From: Henckelia pumila
Taxonomy: Eukaryota; Streptophyta; Magnoliopsida; Lamiales; Gesneriaceae
Reading direction: 5' to 3'
Assembly (NCBI RefSeq): GCF_033568475.1
Contig: NC_133122.1
Coordinates: 141,429,402-141,493,401 of the forward strand
DNA: 64,000 nt
Of this stretch, positions 1-13,053 are shown piece by piece (within the stretch, counting starts at the first letter, position 1; the number at the start of each line of letters is the position of its first letter). Below the pieces are notes generated by a model. The model made no database searches and was not told where the DNA came from. It saw only the letters and a list, made by a program, of their open reading frames with translations. The position numbers and the translations under genes were made by a program.

Positions 1-2630
1 CCGTAAAGCAAAGAAAGTGAGAGATAATTAGGAAAAAGGGGGAAATAAAGTATGTTCTTTTATTACTTTATAAATATATTGCTATTATTTCTCCGATTCA
101 CATTGTATGGTATGTAATTTTGCATGCAAATCGATGACACCCATCATCATTGCTGCCCCCTAATCTTTATGTTTTTTGGAGGGCTCGGATCCCAATAAAT
201 ATACATGAAATCATTCTCCCCCAATCTTTTATTGTATTTCATTCTCTCTAGTCTACCACCATACATGCCAGCTTTTTGAATTTAATTCCCATCTTTTGGA
301 CCCCATTCACTTTGTGGGAATTATAAATCCAAATCTCCAACATATATATTATTGAAATATTATATTATTGGAAAGGACATATATATATACATATAAAAGA
401 AAAAAAGAGGACATATATGCATGCATGTCCTTGCATTAATGAAGAAGTGGCATGCCATGCAATCCAGTCAAGTCTCACTCTCCCATTTATGACTAACTAG
501 TATTTTAAGTGGGTGGGATATTTATCGTGTACATTTGTTATTTTTGGTTTTTAATTAGTTCTTCGTTAATTAATTTCATTTTTTTATTTTAATCATTTCT
601 TATTAAATTGTTTTTGTGACACTGAAAAATATTTATAGTGTACATTGTTTATGTTCCCAATGTCACACTTGTAAATTTCCGGTGAAAGAGTCTAAATTGA
701 AGGGGAGAAGAAGAGGTACAAATTAGTTGATTAAAACTATGGATTGAACTATAATATAATTATAAATTATAAATGAAAAAAAATGTGCAAGTTACGTAAC
801 AAAAAAAATATTGTTTATGAACAAATTTTTACATTAAGTAAAGTTTGAGGAAATGTGGGTAACATCGGACACATGACGGCATTTACTATTTTAGTTCGAG
901 CATGATCAACATATTAATTATTTAAAAGACCTGTTTTTATCTTTTATGAGTTAGTTATTTTGATTTTTTTAACTTTCTAAATTTACACAGTCTCGATCGC
1001 GAGAAAAATACGATCGAGCTTGATGAGGGTCAATCGTGGGTTGAGTGTCTACGACTAATATTACAATAGGGTTTGAGAGAGCTTATAGAAAGCATTTAAC
1101 AACTTTTTTTCGTAAAATTTTCACTAAATTTAAAAAGTTTGTGAAAAAAAAAAACTGAAAAGTATTTCCTATAAATTGTCTCAAACAACAACCTAACTAA
1201 ATAGACTGATCTGTTTTAAAAGTTTGTGTGTTAATTTATAATAAATTGGTCTTACGTTGTGTCTGTTTCCTAAGTTGAAAATTTTGACAATTACAAGTTC
1301 CTAAATTCAAACATATATATGGACTATTCGGATCAAGACTTTTGGTCAAACCAGTATATGCATATATACACATGACTTCTTTTGTGAACTTTTTTCCCTA
1401 TTTAAAATCCACTTTTTGCAGTATTACAAAATATATATTAATTCAGGAAAAATTTAATTGAAATAATGATAACGTAACCTGTGTTCCGTGTGTAATAGTG
1501 TCTGAATGGAGGAATATAATGGATGGATGTGTTGGGATTGGAATAGACGTGTGTCCTAATTCCTGCATTGTCTGTGATGAATCCAAAATAATTACAATAA
1601 TTGAACAAAAAAACAAAAACAATATGGACAAAATAAAGCATTCGCAGTTCTGTCATTGGTCGATTTGCTCAATCAAACAATTTTATTGAACATCATATAA
1701 AATTGTATACTACTGAAAAAGTACTCCATTTTGCTTCCACTATTTTAAGAATCCAGTCTATGCGCTCAGACAGGCATGTTAGAATACCAGGAATTTATAC
1801 GGTTTAATATTTTCTGTTTTTCTAAAACCCAAAAAAAATTAAAATATAAATTTTAGGAAAAATTGCATTTTTTTAAAAAAAATTCTTATATTTATCTCTT
1901 TCTGATTCTTGCCATCAATCAAAGTTCAATCTCAGTCTCATATTTTTGGCACCCAGAAAAAAAAAAAGATACGGATCGTAACTTAAAATGAACATAGAAA
2001 ACCAAAATCGCAAAATGAGGATAGAATAGATAAATATCCGTGATCAAATATATTATACCATACAGATTATAATATGCATTTCATAAATATCCGTAACTTA
2101 AAATGAACGTAGAAGACCGATCGGAAACCTGTTAATTTTTTTTTTGTTCCCATTAATTTATCGAATATGCTCTAGGAAAAATTAGTTTCCACAACTAAAA
2201 ACATGATCTATATATATAATTAATTGTATTCTTTACGTACGGGGTTCACTAATTAATTTCATTTATGTGCATTAAGATCGATTAAAAATACATTTAATTT
2301 TCGTAGAAAATAATAATTTAAAAATTGTGGATTAAAGAACCACTGTATTAGTGACGTGTCCATTGAGAATGGAGGCAGTAACTTTGATGCATGCAAAAAG
2401 CTTTGGAAGGCACATTCCAATAAGAGTGAAAAGTCCCTTAAAATGTGTACAGAACCACTATTGCAGTCAAAAGTTCTTATCAACTTTACATCTTTATTTT
2501 TTATTTTATATTTTGTGTCTTTTTTAGTTTTTGAATATGCATGTTATATTTACACTCAAAAATATATGGGACATTAAATGTTTCTATATATACGTCCCTA
2601 AAGTGTACAACAAAGAAGTTCAATATAAAC

Positions 2631-2631
<1 letters not shown>

Positions 2632-2663
<32 letters not shown>
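2632..2663. repeat. (TA)n microsatellite
   Basis: Uninterrupted run of about 16 TA dinucleotides, flanked by ordinary AT-rich sequence. Confidence 0.95.
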
Positions 2664-2665
<2 letters not shown>

Positions 2666-3776
2666 CATTCTTGTACTTCAGTCTACTTAATATAACTAAA
2701 TAACTAAAATCAAATAAAAAGAAAAGAGCTCGAGTCTCAACTACAAGTCGAGTCTAAATATTATATTTTTCCAATTCGATTGGTCTAAAAAATTGGAATT
2801 CGAAAAATACTTAATATATATACCTAATCAATCCTATTCATAATTATATCATGCATTTATGCTTGTTCAAACAAGATCATGACTCTGATACCACTTATAA
2901 TACAATAAAACTCAAAAATTTCACAATTGTATGTATGATATTGTTCACTCTAAACATAAAACCTCATGATTTGTTTTTTAAACTTAGCCCAAAAAATCTT
3001 ATAGCAATGTATATTTATTTCAAGTCATTAATCCACGATCTTTCTTTTGATCTTTCTACGTAAAACTTTAGTTGCATTCCAACTATTATTTTCACATGTT
3101 ATTCATTTACTGGCTCATCCTATGTACCAAAGAACACGACCTAATCTAATCTACGTAAGAAAGAAGAATATCAATACCATATTATTCTTGATTTGAGAGT
3201 TTATTCTTGCCTACTACTCAAATACAAAAATCTGACACTCAAAGAATTAAATTATTTAAATTTTAGCACCGAAGGCTTACTCTCTCTACTCTATTTTCCT
3301 TTTTTTTTTTCCATTTCTTTTAAACGAGTCACATTATTTTTTAAATAAAAATAAAAGAAAAAAATTTGACTTACATTTTTCAATAAAATTCGTAGCTCCA
3401 TTTTAGAAAATCATATCTTTGCCATCAATTTAAATATTATCTGAAAAATATATGTAACCCAGAGATTTAGAAAATCATATCTTAGCTCCGTTCAATATTT
3501 GTTGTGGCGCACAGGCGACTTCATATAATCTCAAATATATTAAACTGTTTTACAGTAACTCTCACTTTAAAATAATGTAATATATGTACCAAACATAAAA
3601 TGATAAAACACTATTTTCAACTATTTAGTTCGAATTTTCTTCGAATAGAGTGTTATGAGAATATTCTTTATTGTTTTATTTATAATTATATTTCATCTTT
3701 AAACCTCCATTGAAGAAGTTTTATTTAAATTAATTTAATAAAGATATTATCTTTTAATCCATTACGTATTATCATC

Positions 3777-3800
3777 TATATATATATATATATATATATA
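3777..3800. repeat. (TA)n microsatellite
   Basis: Uninterrupted run of about 12 TA dinucleotides. Confidence 0.93.
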
Positions 3801-4264
3801 CATTATAAATCAAGTTATTAACTAGTTTATCATTGACATACTTGTATCATTCATTAATGATTATTTTAAAATAAAACAAAACAAATTTAAAAAGAAGATA
3901 CAGTTGCTATTGTGACGGTCCAAATTAATTGGACGACTTTCTCCAAATCTATCCAAGATATTAACAAGTATTTTCAATGTGTTTATGTCTTCAATGGCAT
4001 GCTTCATGAGAAACTTCCCAAATGTCACCAATCTCAGAATTGTTCCAAACCAAGCACATTTAATTTCTCAAAAATGAGATCTACACAATTTTGAAATCTC
4101 TTACATTCCGATATATTGATTGGTTTATTCGTATTCTCCTTCGACTAGAAGTTTGCCAAATGTAGCTCCTTATTCATGCAAATTATTGATACCAGTGATC
4201 ACTTCCCAACCTCTTTTAAATCAAGAGCGTCACAACTATAATTATTATTATTATTATTTTTTTT

Positions 4265-4415
4265 GAAGAATAGCTTTGCTACCGTAGTACCGTTGGAGTT
4301 GGATTAGAGAGTCCATTTCCAAAACAGAACTACTTAATTTTTCGAAGAATAGCTTTGCTACCGTAGTACAGTTGGAGTTGGATTAGAGAGTCCATTTCCA
4401 AAATAGAACCACTTA
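4265..4415. repeat. 79-bp tandem duplication
   Basis: Two adjacent copies of a unit that starts GAAGAATAGCTTTGCTACCG (4265-4343 and 4344-about 4415) differ at only a few positions. The second copy degrades at its end, just before a long (AT)n tract. No coding potential is seen. It is most simply a local duplication. Confidence 0.92.
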
Positions 4416-4423
4416 AATATTTT

Positions 4424-4428
<5 letters not shown>

Positions 4429-4462
<34 letters not shown>
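4429..4462. repeat. (AT)n microsatellite
   Basis: Uninterrupted AT run of about 17 units directly after the 79-bp tandem duplication. Confidence 0.94.
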
Positions 4463-4468
<6 letters not shown>

Positions 4469-5156
4469 CAAAATACCACATTTTTTTTATCTCCATATAT
4501 CGGACAAATAACACATCATAGGGAAAAAAAGAAAAGAGAAAGGACAATTATTACTTTTTCCCCCAAAAAAAAAAAAAGCAATGGAAATATGGGAAAATGC
4601 CAAAACGTAAAAGAATCCAATTACCAAAAAAATCTCTTGGATTCTGAGAAATTCTGATGAAATAATATACAAAAACATACCCCATATGGTCTAAATCTAC
4701 TATGTAAGATTCAAGAATAACGCATGCCTACATGCATGCTGACATCCATTCTTCACATGGCTCGCCTTTTCAAGCACCATATTAAACATGGATTCTCTTT
4801 TCTCCCAATCCAAATACCCTTCTCTCTTCTCAAAAAACATACTCTACGTACGTACCAAATTCTGCCCTCTCTCTATATTAAACAACTTTCCTTGGACTCC
4901 AACACCCAACCTATCCGATATCAAAGTCTCAAATGCAAAATATAATTTCGAGTTTGAAATTCGATTGTAACAAACTTTTTTTCGACGTTAATTTTTTTTG
5001 CAAATATTGGTAAACATGACTTTATACAATTAATAGACTCGTGATGGTAATATTTTTAGAGGTTGTAAACACTCTCTAAGATTCCAGAACGTGAGTACAT
5101 ATATATTACCATGCATGCATCATGAGTCCATTAATTGTGTAAAGTCATGTTTACAA

Positions 5157-5180
5157 ATATATATATATATATATATATAT
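5157..5180. repeat. (AT)n microsatellite
   Basis: Uninterrupted AT run of about 12 units. Confidence 0.93.
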
Positions 5181-5579
5181 AATGAAAAAATAATCCATAA
5201 TCACTTAATTAGAGGTTGCAAATACTTTCTTAATTTTCTATCGGCAATTCATAATTTAACTCAATCTAAAGTTTCAATTGAAAGATGATACTCTACAATC
5301 ACGATGTTGTCTTTAAGTATCATCATTGCAGGAGATTTGGGTGCGGATTAGATGTATAGATATATGTGTAGTCATGTAGGATTAGGTTTCTGGCTTATGA
5401 TATTTAATAATTCTTGGTAGGGATGAAGAATTTTTCTTGGCTTCTGTGTGATTTTGTTTTAATTTTTTTTTCAGGGTATTTTTTTAATAGTAATTAAGTA
5501 CAATTTAAAAACAAACCTTGATGGAATTCATACACCAAATGATGGCCAAATCAAATTATACATTTGGGAGCAGTTAGTA

Positions 5580-5697
5580 CTATTTGGGCTATTTGTTGTT
5601 GGGTCAGCCCATATGAGGTTACCAGGTTCGGATAAGGCCTGCAAACAGTACAAAACAATGGGCCGGCAGCCTATTCAACCAACAAAAGCCCAAATAA
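5580..5697. repeat. short foldback element, possible MITE
   Basis: The ends form an imperfect inverted repeat. The left arm starts TATTTGGGCTATTTGTTG. The reverse complement of the right arm starts TATTTGGGCTTTTGTTGG. The interior is about 70 bp. I could not define a clear target-site duplication, so it could be a MITE or only a hairpin. Confidence 0.45.
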
Positions 5698-6058
5698 GAG
5701 AGATTTTTTACAAGATTGAATAGCTAGCTACTTGCGGTCCATTTTGTTCATGATTTGGAGTAATTGATCCCAAAAGGCTTTATCTATGCTACATCGGGAT
5801 TTATCATATTGTATACAATTACATTAAGATGAACATCTCGGTGTAAGACAAAACGTTTTACGAAATGTCAAAATCTATTACAAGTATATTTTACGAGAAA
5901 ATTATTGTAAATAGACTCGCAGTGTTTTTTGTTTTTGGAATAGTCTTCTCATCTTCTAGGAGAGAGCTATTTTTCTTTTTTTAAACAAAAAACTGAAAAA
6001 GTAGCTTGTGATCATCAATTGAGCATCATTATCATATCTCAAGCTATCAAATAATTAT

Positions 6059-7377
6059 TGATAGGTCTGTCGTCGAGCCACCAAATTTAAATTTTACTCC
6101 CGAATAAAATGAGTGTAATGGTGAGCAGGGTCGAATCCACAGGGAACGGAGATTTATCTCTTTCAAATGAAAACAGTTAAAAATGTGTTTTTGGTTTGCT
6201 GTAAAAGTAAAAATAAAAAATAGCGAGAATTAAATAAATGAGATGAACAATTAAATAAAAATAAAATTCAATAATTTAACAAACTCTGATTCAAGGGGTT
6301 TCTGTATTTCAATTATATCACTGGTCATCGGCTAACAAATAATTTATTCATGTAATTTCTAGCAATTAACCTTAAAATCATAGGGATCCTAAGATTTTTG
6401 TGTTTTCCTACTTTAATTGACCAAACCCAGCATCCAGTTAAAATTTATCAATAACCAACTGGACATGATATCGCTCCATATTGATTAAAAATAACTTTTC
6501 GATTTGTGAAAACAGTTAATCCTAAAATCTAACAATCGAAATAGCTGCAATTGTTAAATCTAGTTTCATTGATTTGGATCACTGAATTCATGGATAGCAT
6601 TTCAAAGACGTAAAATTAATTAATTTGTCAGATTAATCGACCTACAACTTTCATGGAATAAATCATAAATCAACAAATACTGAAAACAAACAAGAACATC
6701 AATTAAATCTCAAAAACTCACAGTAATAAATTAAAATACAAGAAAACATCCCTTGAATCAGAAATAAAAACTTAGCCGCATAGTTGGCTTCATAATTCCA
6801 AAAAAATAGAAAAGATCCAACCTAGAAAAGAAAACGTCTTCTGTCTCTAGCCGTTTAGAGCGTCCAGAAAGATTCAGAAATCTCACAAAACTGAAATCTC
6901 TAAATTAACGTGTAAAACTAGGGGAAGTATAAAACTAAAAAGTCTAGAAAATTATAACGTTATCTACAAAGTAAACTAGAGATTTTTTATAGAATAAAAA
7001 ATCTCTACATAATCTTTTTATCCAAAAACTTCTAATCTCCAAAAGTCTTACATATATTAAATACCGTAATTTAGGACTCCTAAAATATGATATTTATTTC
7101 CAAATTTTCGAGCTCCTCCATGTAGTCTAAAGCAGCAGCAAAGTAGTCACTGGGCGTGCCCACGCCGTGCTTCAAGACCTCTTCTGGTTTTCTTCTTCTT
7201 CCAAAACTTCATCTTGGCAACTTAAAATGTGATAGAAATCAACTTTTTAGCCCAAATCCAAGATCAACAAATTCCCTCCAACTATAAAATAACATAAAAA
7301 TCTATCAATTAATCATATTGAAAAGATGAAAACTCGAGAAATATGATACTAAACTTATAAATATTATGATACTATCA
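6059..7377 (-). mobile_element. candidate solo LTR (TGATAG...CTATCA ends)
   Basis: A 1.3-kb block has TG...CA ends with short inverted termini (TGATAG/CTATCA) and near-identical 5-bp flanks, ATTAT on the left and ATCAT on the right. Read on the minus strand, its end contains CCCTGTGGATTCGACCC. I associate that phrase with the R/U5 end of plant LTRs, which is why I give it the minus strand. No internal domain or second LTR is seen in the window, so it would be a solo LTR. The TSD is imperfect (4 of 5 bases). Confidence 0.55.
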
Positions 7378-9045
7378 ATCATCTTAATTTCTCAAGCAGT
7401 CATGAATTATAATCACAAAACATATGAATTACTTGTATGCATCTTATCTTTCATAACATACCTTACTCAAATACTATACATCAAAGTCAAATTTTAATAA
7501 TTTTCATGATAATTAATAATAACAAATTTTAAAATGGTTTCATGTATTGAGAAAATTAAAGCATTCCAAGATTTTATGAAATAATGCCCTACGGTATACA
7601 AGAATTAGAATGAAGGATTCTTAATTTTTTGAAAAAAAAATATTAATAATTTCAAGAACTTCTAGAATCTAATTTTAAAAATATATTAATTAGGTATTTT
7701 TTTTTCTTAAAAACCGATTTTCAATAATAATTAAGGGTTTATTTTTCTTTTATACTAGCGTCTCTAGCTATGTACACCATGCGTGTATATATATTAAAAT
7801 TTTCTATTTGAAATAATTTCTATGTAAAAATTTTATAGACTATATTAAAATTAAAATCTTGAAAAAATTTTTTGATAATAATTTACACGTACACACACAT
7901 ACATACATAGATACATATATACATACATATATATATTTTATTACACACAATGCGTGTGAGGATGCATGATACTTTGTAAACATAAAATAAGAGAAGTGGG
8001 TATAGTCGTATATAAGATAAAATTAAGATCATAATGGTCCATGAATCAACTTTGATGTAATGGTGGTAAATACGTGAAGATAATATACACACTAGGAGCG
8101 GGGAGCCAATCATGAGTCAAGTGCGACTTTTTGGAATTTGATTCCGAAGATAATATACACATGGTATTCACAGATTCCGAAGAAACACCCCATTATGCTG
8201 GTTTGTATTCATAGTGGACAAATAAAAGCCATTGTTACATATGGATAAGAAAAATATAAAGTGAAACAAAATGATAATAAATCAATCTACTCTTCCTACA
8301 ATATTTAATTGGTCTCAAATTATAGGGTTATGTGGTGGGTCGTCCATCGAAAATTTTTGGAAGAATGGAATTAAGCTGACACCAACAAGAAAAACAAATT
8401 AGAACCGTTGATAGAGATTGATTTAAGACATGCGGACAAATTGATACAAAATGACGGAGTAAAATTATCGAAGTCGAAAGAAGTTGGAATTTATCACATA
8501 TATTTTAAGCTTATCTAGGAACGTAGGCGGATAAAAGAAAATATGAAAGATGACGATGATTCAAGATGTGAGATATACGAATTTTTAGTTTTAAAAAGGA
8601 TCAGCTAGATACTCGTGAGCGTTGTGATAAATGATATAAAAGACGGTATTTTATTTGTGAGATTTGAAAGTTTATTGCTATGATCAGGCTTGATTAATAT
8701 TTAAGTTTAGTTGAATGATGTGAATATTTATTTATAATAATATTAACCGTGTCAGAAAACTTCACGAGACGCGTAGAATTCATCATACCCAAGTGAAGTA
8801 GCGAGAGAATCTGAAGTCTAAGACTCAGATCGTGTTTGGGAGAAATTCTATATATGAATCACTTCTAATTTTTCTTTCCCAAAATTTCAAAATTTTGTAA
8901 ATAAAAAGTTGAGAAATGTCACATAGAAATTCTCCCAAAAATTATCTCATCAGATTATGAGTTGAAAAACAAGAGAATATAAAACGTTTATCAAAGGACA
9001 AGAAAGCTCCTTGGCAATCGTGACAGGATTTTATAAGGTTTTTTA
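7378..9045. other. AT-rich intergenic DNA, no gene seen
   Basis: Contains a (CATA)n-like patch at about 7890-7935 and a short repeat of GATAATATACACA at about 8080 and 8147. No gene or RNA is recognisable. Confidence 0.55.
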
Positions 9046-9368
9046 CAATATTTTCATAACCGAATCAGTGATCGAACTGGTCTACTTTGAAAAAACGGTT
9101 CAACCGATCAGACCGTTTTAACCAGACGGTCGGACCAAAAAACCGTTTATATAATATAATTAATAATATATTTTAAATTTTAAAAAACCTAAAAGATGTA
9201 TATAAATAGACAAAAAATATATTTATCATAGTTTGAAAAATAAATAACGATATGAATATATTCAAAATATTAATTATAGTTATATATTTTTTAAAAATAA
9301 ATTAATTAATTAAAAAACACTAATAGTTCTAAAATAATATTTTTAACGATATACAAATTCCAAATAAT

Positions 9369-9396
9369 GATATATATATATATATATATATATATA
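9369..9396. repeat. (TA)n microsatellite
   Basis: Uninterrupted run of about 14 TA units inside the left half of the split hAT-like MITE. Confidence 0.92.
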
Positions 9397-9949
9397 ACAT
9401 AATATTAAATTAAGGTTTTAATATTTTAAGAAAAACTAATTTTTCAAAAATAAAAATAAAAAAATTCGGAATACCGATTGAACCGGTTTTTGGGATCGGT
9501 TTTTTACCGATTCTTGACCGGGTGACCCGGTTATGACTGGTTCTTGATCGCTTCTGAGCAGTTCAACCGTTAAAACAATTTTTGGGAGTGTTCCAGACCG
9601 GACCTGTAGTAGCCTAGTTCCCTTTTACAAGATTAATTTGATTAAATATGTTTGGAACAAGTAAAACATAATTCAGGGATTCTAATTATGTCAAACGGAC
9701 CAAGAAATCGGAACCACCAAAAGTGGTAAATGGGCTTATTTTGATCCGGATGGTTCGGAAGGTCCAAACCCAAGACCTGTAGAGATCGGAGGATCCGAAG
9801 AGTTCGGAAGAAATGAAGGAGTTCGGAAGCTACGGTGTGTTCGGACCTTCCGAAGTACGATCGAAGATTCCGGTCTCAGTTAGGCCATGCACATTATCGA
9901 CGTGACAACTCGCTCAGACACGCAGGAGATCGGAGCTTCCGAACTCTGT

Positions 9950-9959
9950 CTATATATAG
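9950..9959 (+). promoter_or_regulatory. TATA box of the solo Tekay LTR
   Basis: CTATATATAG lies at the position equivalent to the CTATAAATAG box of the intact Tekay LTRs, just downstream of the palindrome-rich U3. Confidence 0.6.
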
Positions 9960-10648
9960 GGCATTCTCGAGCCCATTTTGTTTGCTAATTCACACTTCTC
10001 TCTCTTGGTTCTTGGGTTATTCTAAGGCTTTCCATCCATCTTTGGCAAGGGGCGGGGCCTTGGCGAGGCGTCCAAAAGTCGTAGCGAAGTTGTGCCAAAG
10101 TTCTGGGGCATTCGACAACGAAGGGCTGACGACGGACGGAGGTATACTCGAGATCCTATAAATAGTTTGAGAGTATCTATTAGCTTAGTTAAGACTTTTA
10201 GATGTTATTTAGTGATATAGTAATCTTGTGATTATAGGCTTGGACAGTAGAGCTGGTGTAACTTGCCTAGTATTATTAAGATACGAAAGTACTGTTCGAG
10301 ATACCTTGACTGAATATGCATGTATTATGTGTTGTATTATTTATATGATGACATGATTTTATCTGCATATATTATGTCACGTATTATGCTTCATGCATGA
10401 TCATTTTGTGATTTTACCATTGTAAATTTGTAATATCATATAGTAGGGTTCTTACCCTATCCTGTTAGTGGATGGTTGGACACGTAGATTCGTGATCAGG
10501 TCACATATATCCACTTTCGAATATGTGAGCCACCTCCTGATGCAACGACGCAGAGTGTTACATATCTAGTGCCCTAGTATGTTCTTGATCAGATATTCTT
10601 GACCTCGAGTCTTGGTAACCCGTACACTTGCATTCATGCTTATATAGT

Positions 10649-12536
10649 TGTTGAAAAACGGTGTTCAGATCAATTAAAATTGATACCCGGTGCAGCGGAA
10701 GTTTAAAAATTTTATTTTATTAATATGGAACGATTCCATATCTGGGTATCAAAACTTTTACGATTAAATTTGTGTAAGTAAAATAAATAATCACAATTAA
10801 ATATTTTACCTTAAAATCTCGAAGCGAGATTATGGACACCAACAGAATTTAATCTGCTCTTGTTGTATATCCCCGGAACTGATGAACGAACGTTTCTTCA
10901 ATCAGGTTCACGAATAGAAAACAAAACCCTCTGATTGACTGCACTAGAAATCAATCAGAAGTTTGCGTAGAGAATAAACAGATATGATCTGTTAATCCAG
11001 ATTGTAATTTTTCACAAAAATCACAAGACCGAATTTTCTCCGAAAGGGACAGAGAATTCGAAAATCCTCTTTAATAATATAGACTGAAATTTCGAAAATT
11101 CAAGACTGAATGCTATATGATTTTCGAACACTACAGTCCTATTTATAGATAATTTCTAGACTGGATTAAGTTATAATTATATTTGGACTCTAACTCCTTA
11201 GGGCCCATAATCCATAACTTAAGCCCAACAAGCCAAACCCGTTGTTCTAAAAATTAATATAAAATTCATCGTGACTCCGATTGATAAACTGATTTTATCA
11301 ATGTGCACAGAAACTATTTCTGCATCTTTTAAAGTCAAGATAATTTTTCCGAATCCGAATTCAGTGATTTCCAAAAATGCCCATCCCTATGTCATTTTAG
11401 GAAATCCCACTCCCTTTAGTTAAGAAGTCCAACTTCTCTTTCATTAAATTTAACTCTTTAAATTTAACTATCTCTACGGGGTTTTAGTAATCCATTACTT
11501 GTGTAACCCTCAATGGTTCAGGAATACAGCTAGCCGTGGGCTCACAACTCCTTGTGACTCGGAACAACAATTTCCGACTTACCCATCGAATCATGGTAAG
11601 AGCGCCTAGCAACATCGCCCCATGATTCCCTAGGTATTACTGATAGTGCCTGCAAGAACCAGTAGATTTTGGTTAGCGTACAGTATGGTCCCTTCAACCA
11701 TATATCCCGATCGAATCAACAACTATTGGTGCATCGAGAGTCGTTCGAGATTCGATAACTATGCATAACATCTTGGAGATCAAATAGTGACATCGCATGT
11801 GTTACTAGGATAACCCATTAACCTAAAACACATCATGTACTCTGGCCAGAGATTCGTCACACTAATATCTCCTCAGATCGCATAGGATATCCACACTCGC
11901 AAGTATATGGTGAATCCTTGACAACAAAGCATCGACTCCTATATGTGTCGTAACTGTACCCAATCCCGACACCTGATGACCCCAATAGAGTCGGTAAACG
12001 AGTCAAAGTACAGTACTAGCATATAGAGTCTCAATGATGTTTCAAGTAATAAGGACTAATGGTGTACAACCAAAACCGCGGACTTTATCCACTCGATAAG
12101 TGATAACCACTTGGAAATTCTGAATAGGGTAGTTCGATCATTCATCATATGAATATCCATTTGCATGCTTTGAACATCTCTATGTTCCATACCAATGAAA
12201 CGTGGTACTCGGCATCGCAAATGCTAGTCTCAATCTCGAGCGATCCTTATCCTTATTTGCGGACGACTCAATTGACTAGGAACTGTTTAGAATATACAGT
12301 GACTATAAGATGTGTTTCATGATAGTCATCCCCATGTGCTACCACATCTTACATACACTATAGTATATTCAAGATCTTTATCAAAACAACAATAGTATAT
12401 CATAATATAACAATATGAAGAAAGATAAAGTCAATGCCATTATAAAAGTGTAAATTATATTAAACAAAAGATTGTTTTACATAGAGTCATAAAAGCCCTT
12501 AGCCACAAGTTGGCTAACCGGGCACCCACTCTTTCA
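10649..12536 (-). mobile_element. solo LTR of the Angela copia element
   Basis: The reverse complement matches the 1.9-kb Angela LTRs at 23749 and 30811 along its full length. It starts (minus strand) TGAAAGAGTGGGTGCCCGG and ends at TTCAACA. Perfect 5-bp flanks ATAGT are at 10644-10648 and 12537-12541. Its TATA box is on the minus strand at 11139-11148. It is inserted in the Tekay-family solo LTR, so it is younger than that LTR. No internal region is present. Confidence 0.95.
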
Positions 12537-12610
12537 ATAGTGTGTGTATACTCATACTCTCGTATTGAACGTAGTTCACTCACGTCTTTTATTTCTGTGT
12601 TATTTGGACT

Positions 12611-13053
12611 AGGGGTGCAAACGAACCGAATCGAGCCGAATAATGGTAAAATTTTAAGGTTTGAATTCGGCTTGATAAGAGTATATTCGAGTTCGAGCTC
12701 GATTCGAAGTTCGATAATTTCAAATATTTTGGCTCGAGTTCGGCTCGAAATGAAGTTCGAGTTCGAGTTCGGTTCGAAATATTCGAACCTATTCGTGAAC
12801 TATTCGGATATTATGGTTCGAAAGCTCGAAATGTATATATATTATTATATAATTATATTATATTAATTAAATATTAAGGCTCGCGAACTATTCGCGAACT
12901 ATCGAACAGAGTAATTTCGGCTCGAGCTCGGCTCGAAAAAAAGTTCGAACATGTTCGAATTTGGCTCGAGTTCGATAAGCTCGAATACGAATCAAATATT
13001 TATCGAGCGGGCTCGTAAAGCTCACGAACAGGTTCGGTTCGTTTGCACCCCTA
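12611..13053. mobile_element. 443-bp hAT MITE
   Basis: Terminal inverted repeats of about 21 bp, starting TAGGGGTGCAAACGAACCG, face each other, and a perfect 8-bp TSD ATTTGGAC lies at 12603-12610 and 13054-13061. Both features are diagnostic of the hAT superfamily. The interior is packed with TTCGAGCTCG and GGCTCGA words and has no transposase, so it is non-autonomous. It is inserted in the right part of the Tekay-family solo LTR. Confidence 0.92.

Larger units (their letters stand above)
1..4264. other. AT-rich intergenic DNA, no gene seen
   Basis: Both strands show only short chance reading frames with no recognisable domain, codon bias or splice structure. Contents that can be named are two (TA)n tracts and a short direct repeat (CGTAACTTAAAATGAAC at about 1978 and again at about 2091). 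The rest is probably decayed transposon and intergenic sequence, but I cannot assign it. Confidence 0.6.
4463..6058. other. intergenic DNA, no gene seen
   Basis: Apart from an (AT)n tract and a small foldback, described separately, nothing in this stretch supports a gene. Short reading frames are present but none matches a family I know. Confidence 0.55.

Noticed and set aside
7740-7960. Another Helitron end near CTAGCTATGTACACC
   Set aside because: A weak hairpin and CTAG are present on the minus strand, but the distance and the base after CTAG do not fit, and no 5' end was found.
7883-8113. A 76-codon minus-strand reading frame
   Set aside because: It is largely a translation of the (CATA)n-like repeat, with no homology or codon bias.
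12510-12866. A 118-codon plus-strand reading frame
   Set aside because: It spans the end of the Angela solo LTR, LTR sequence and a hAT MITE, so it is a chance frame across element boundaries.
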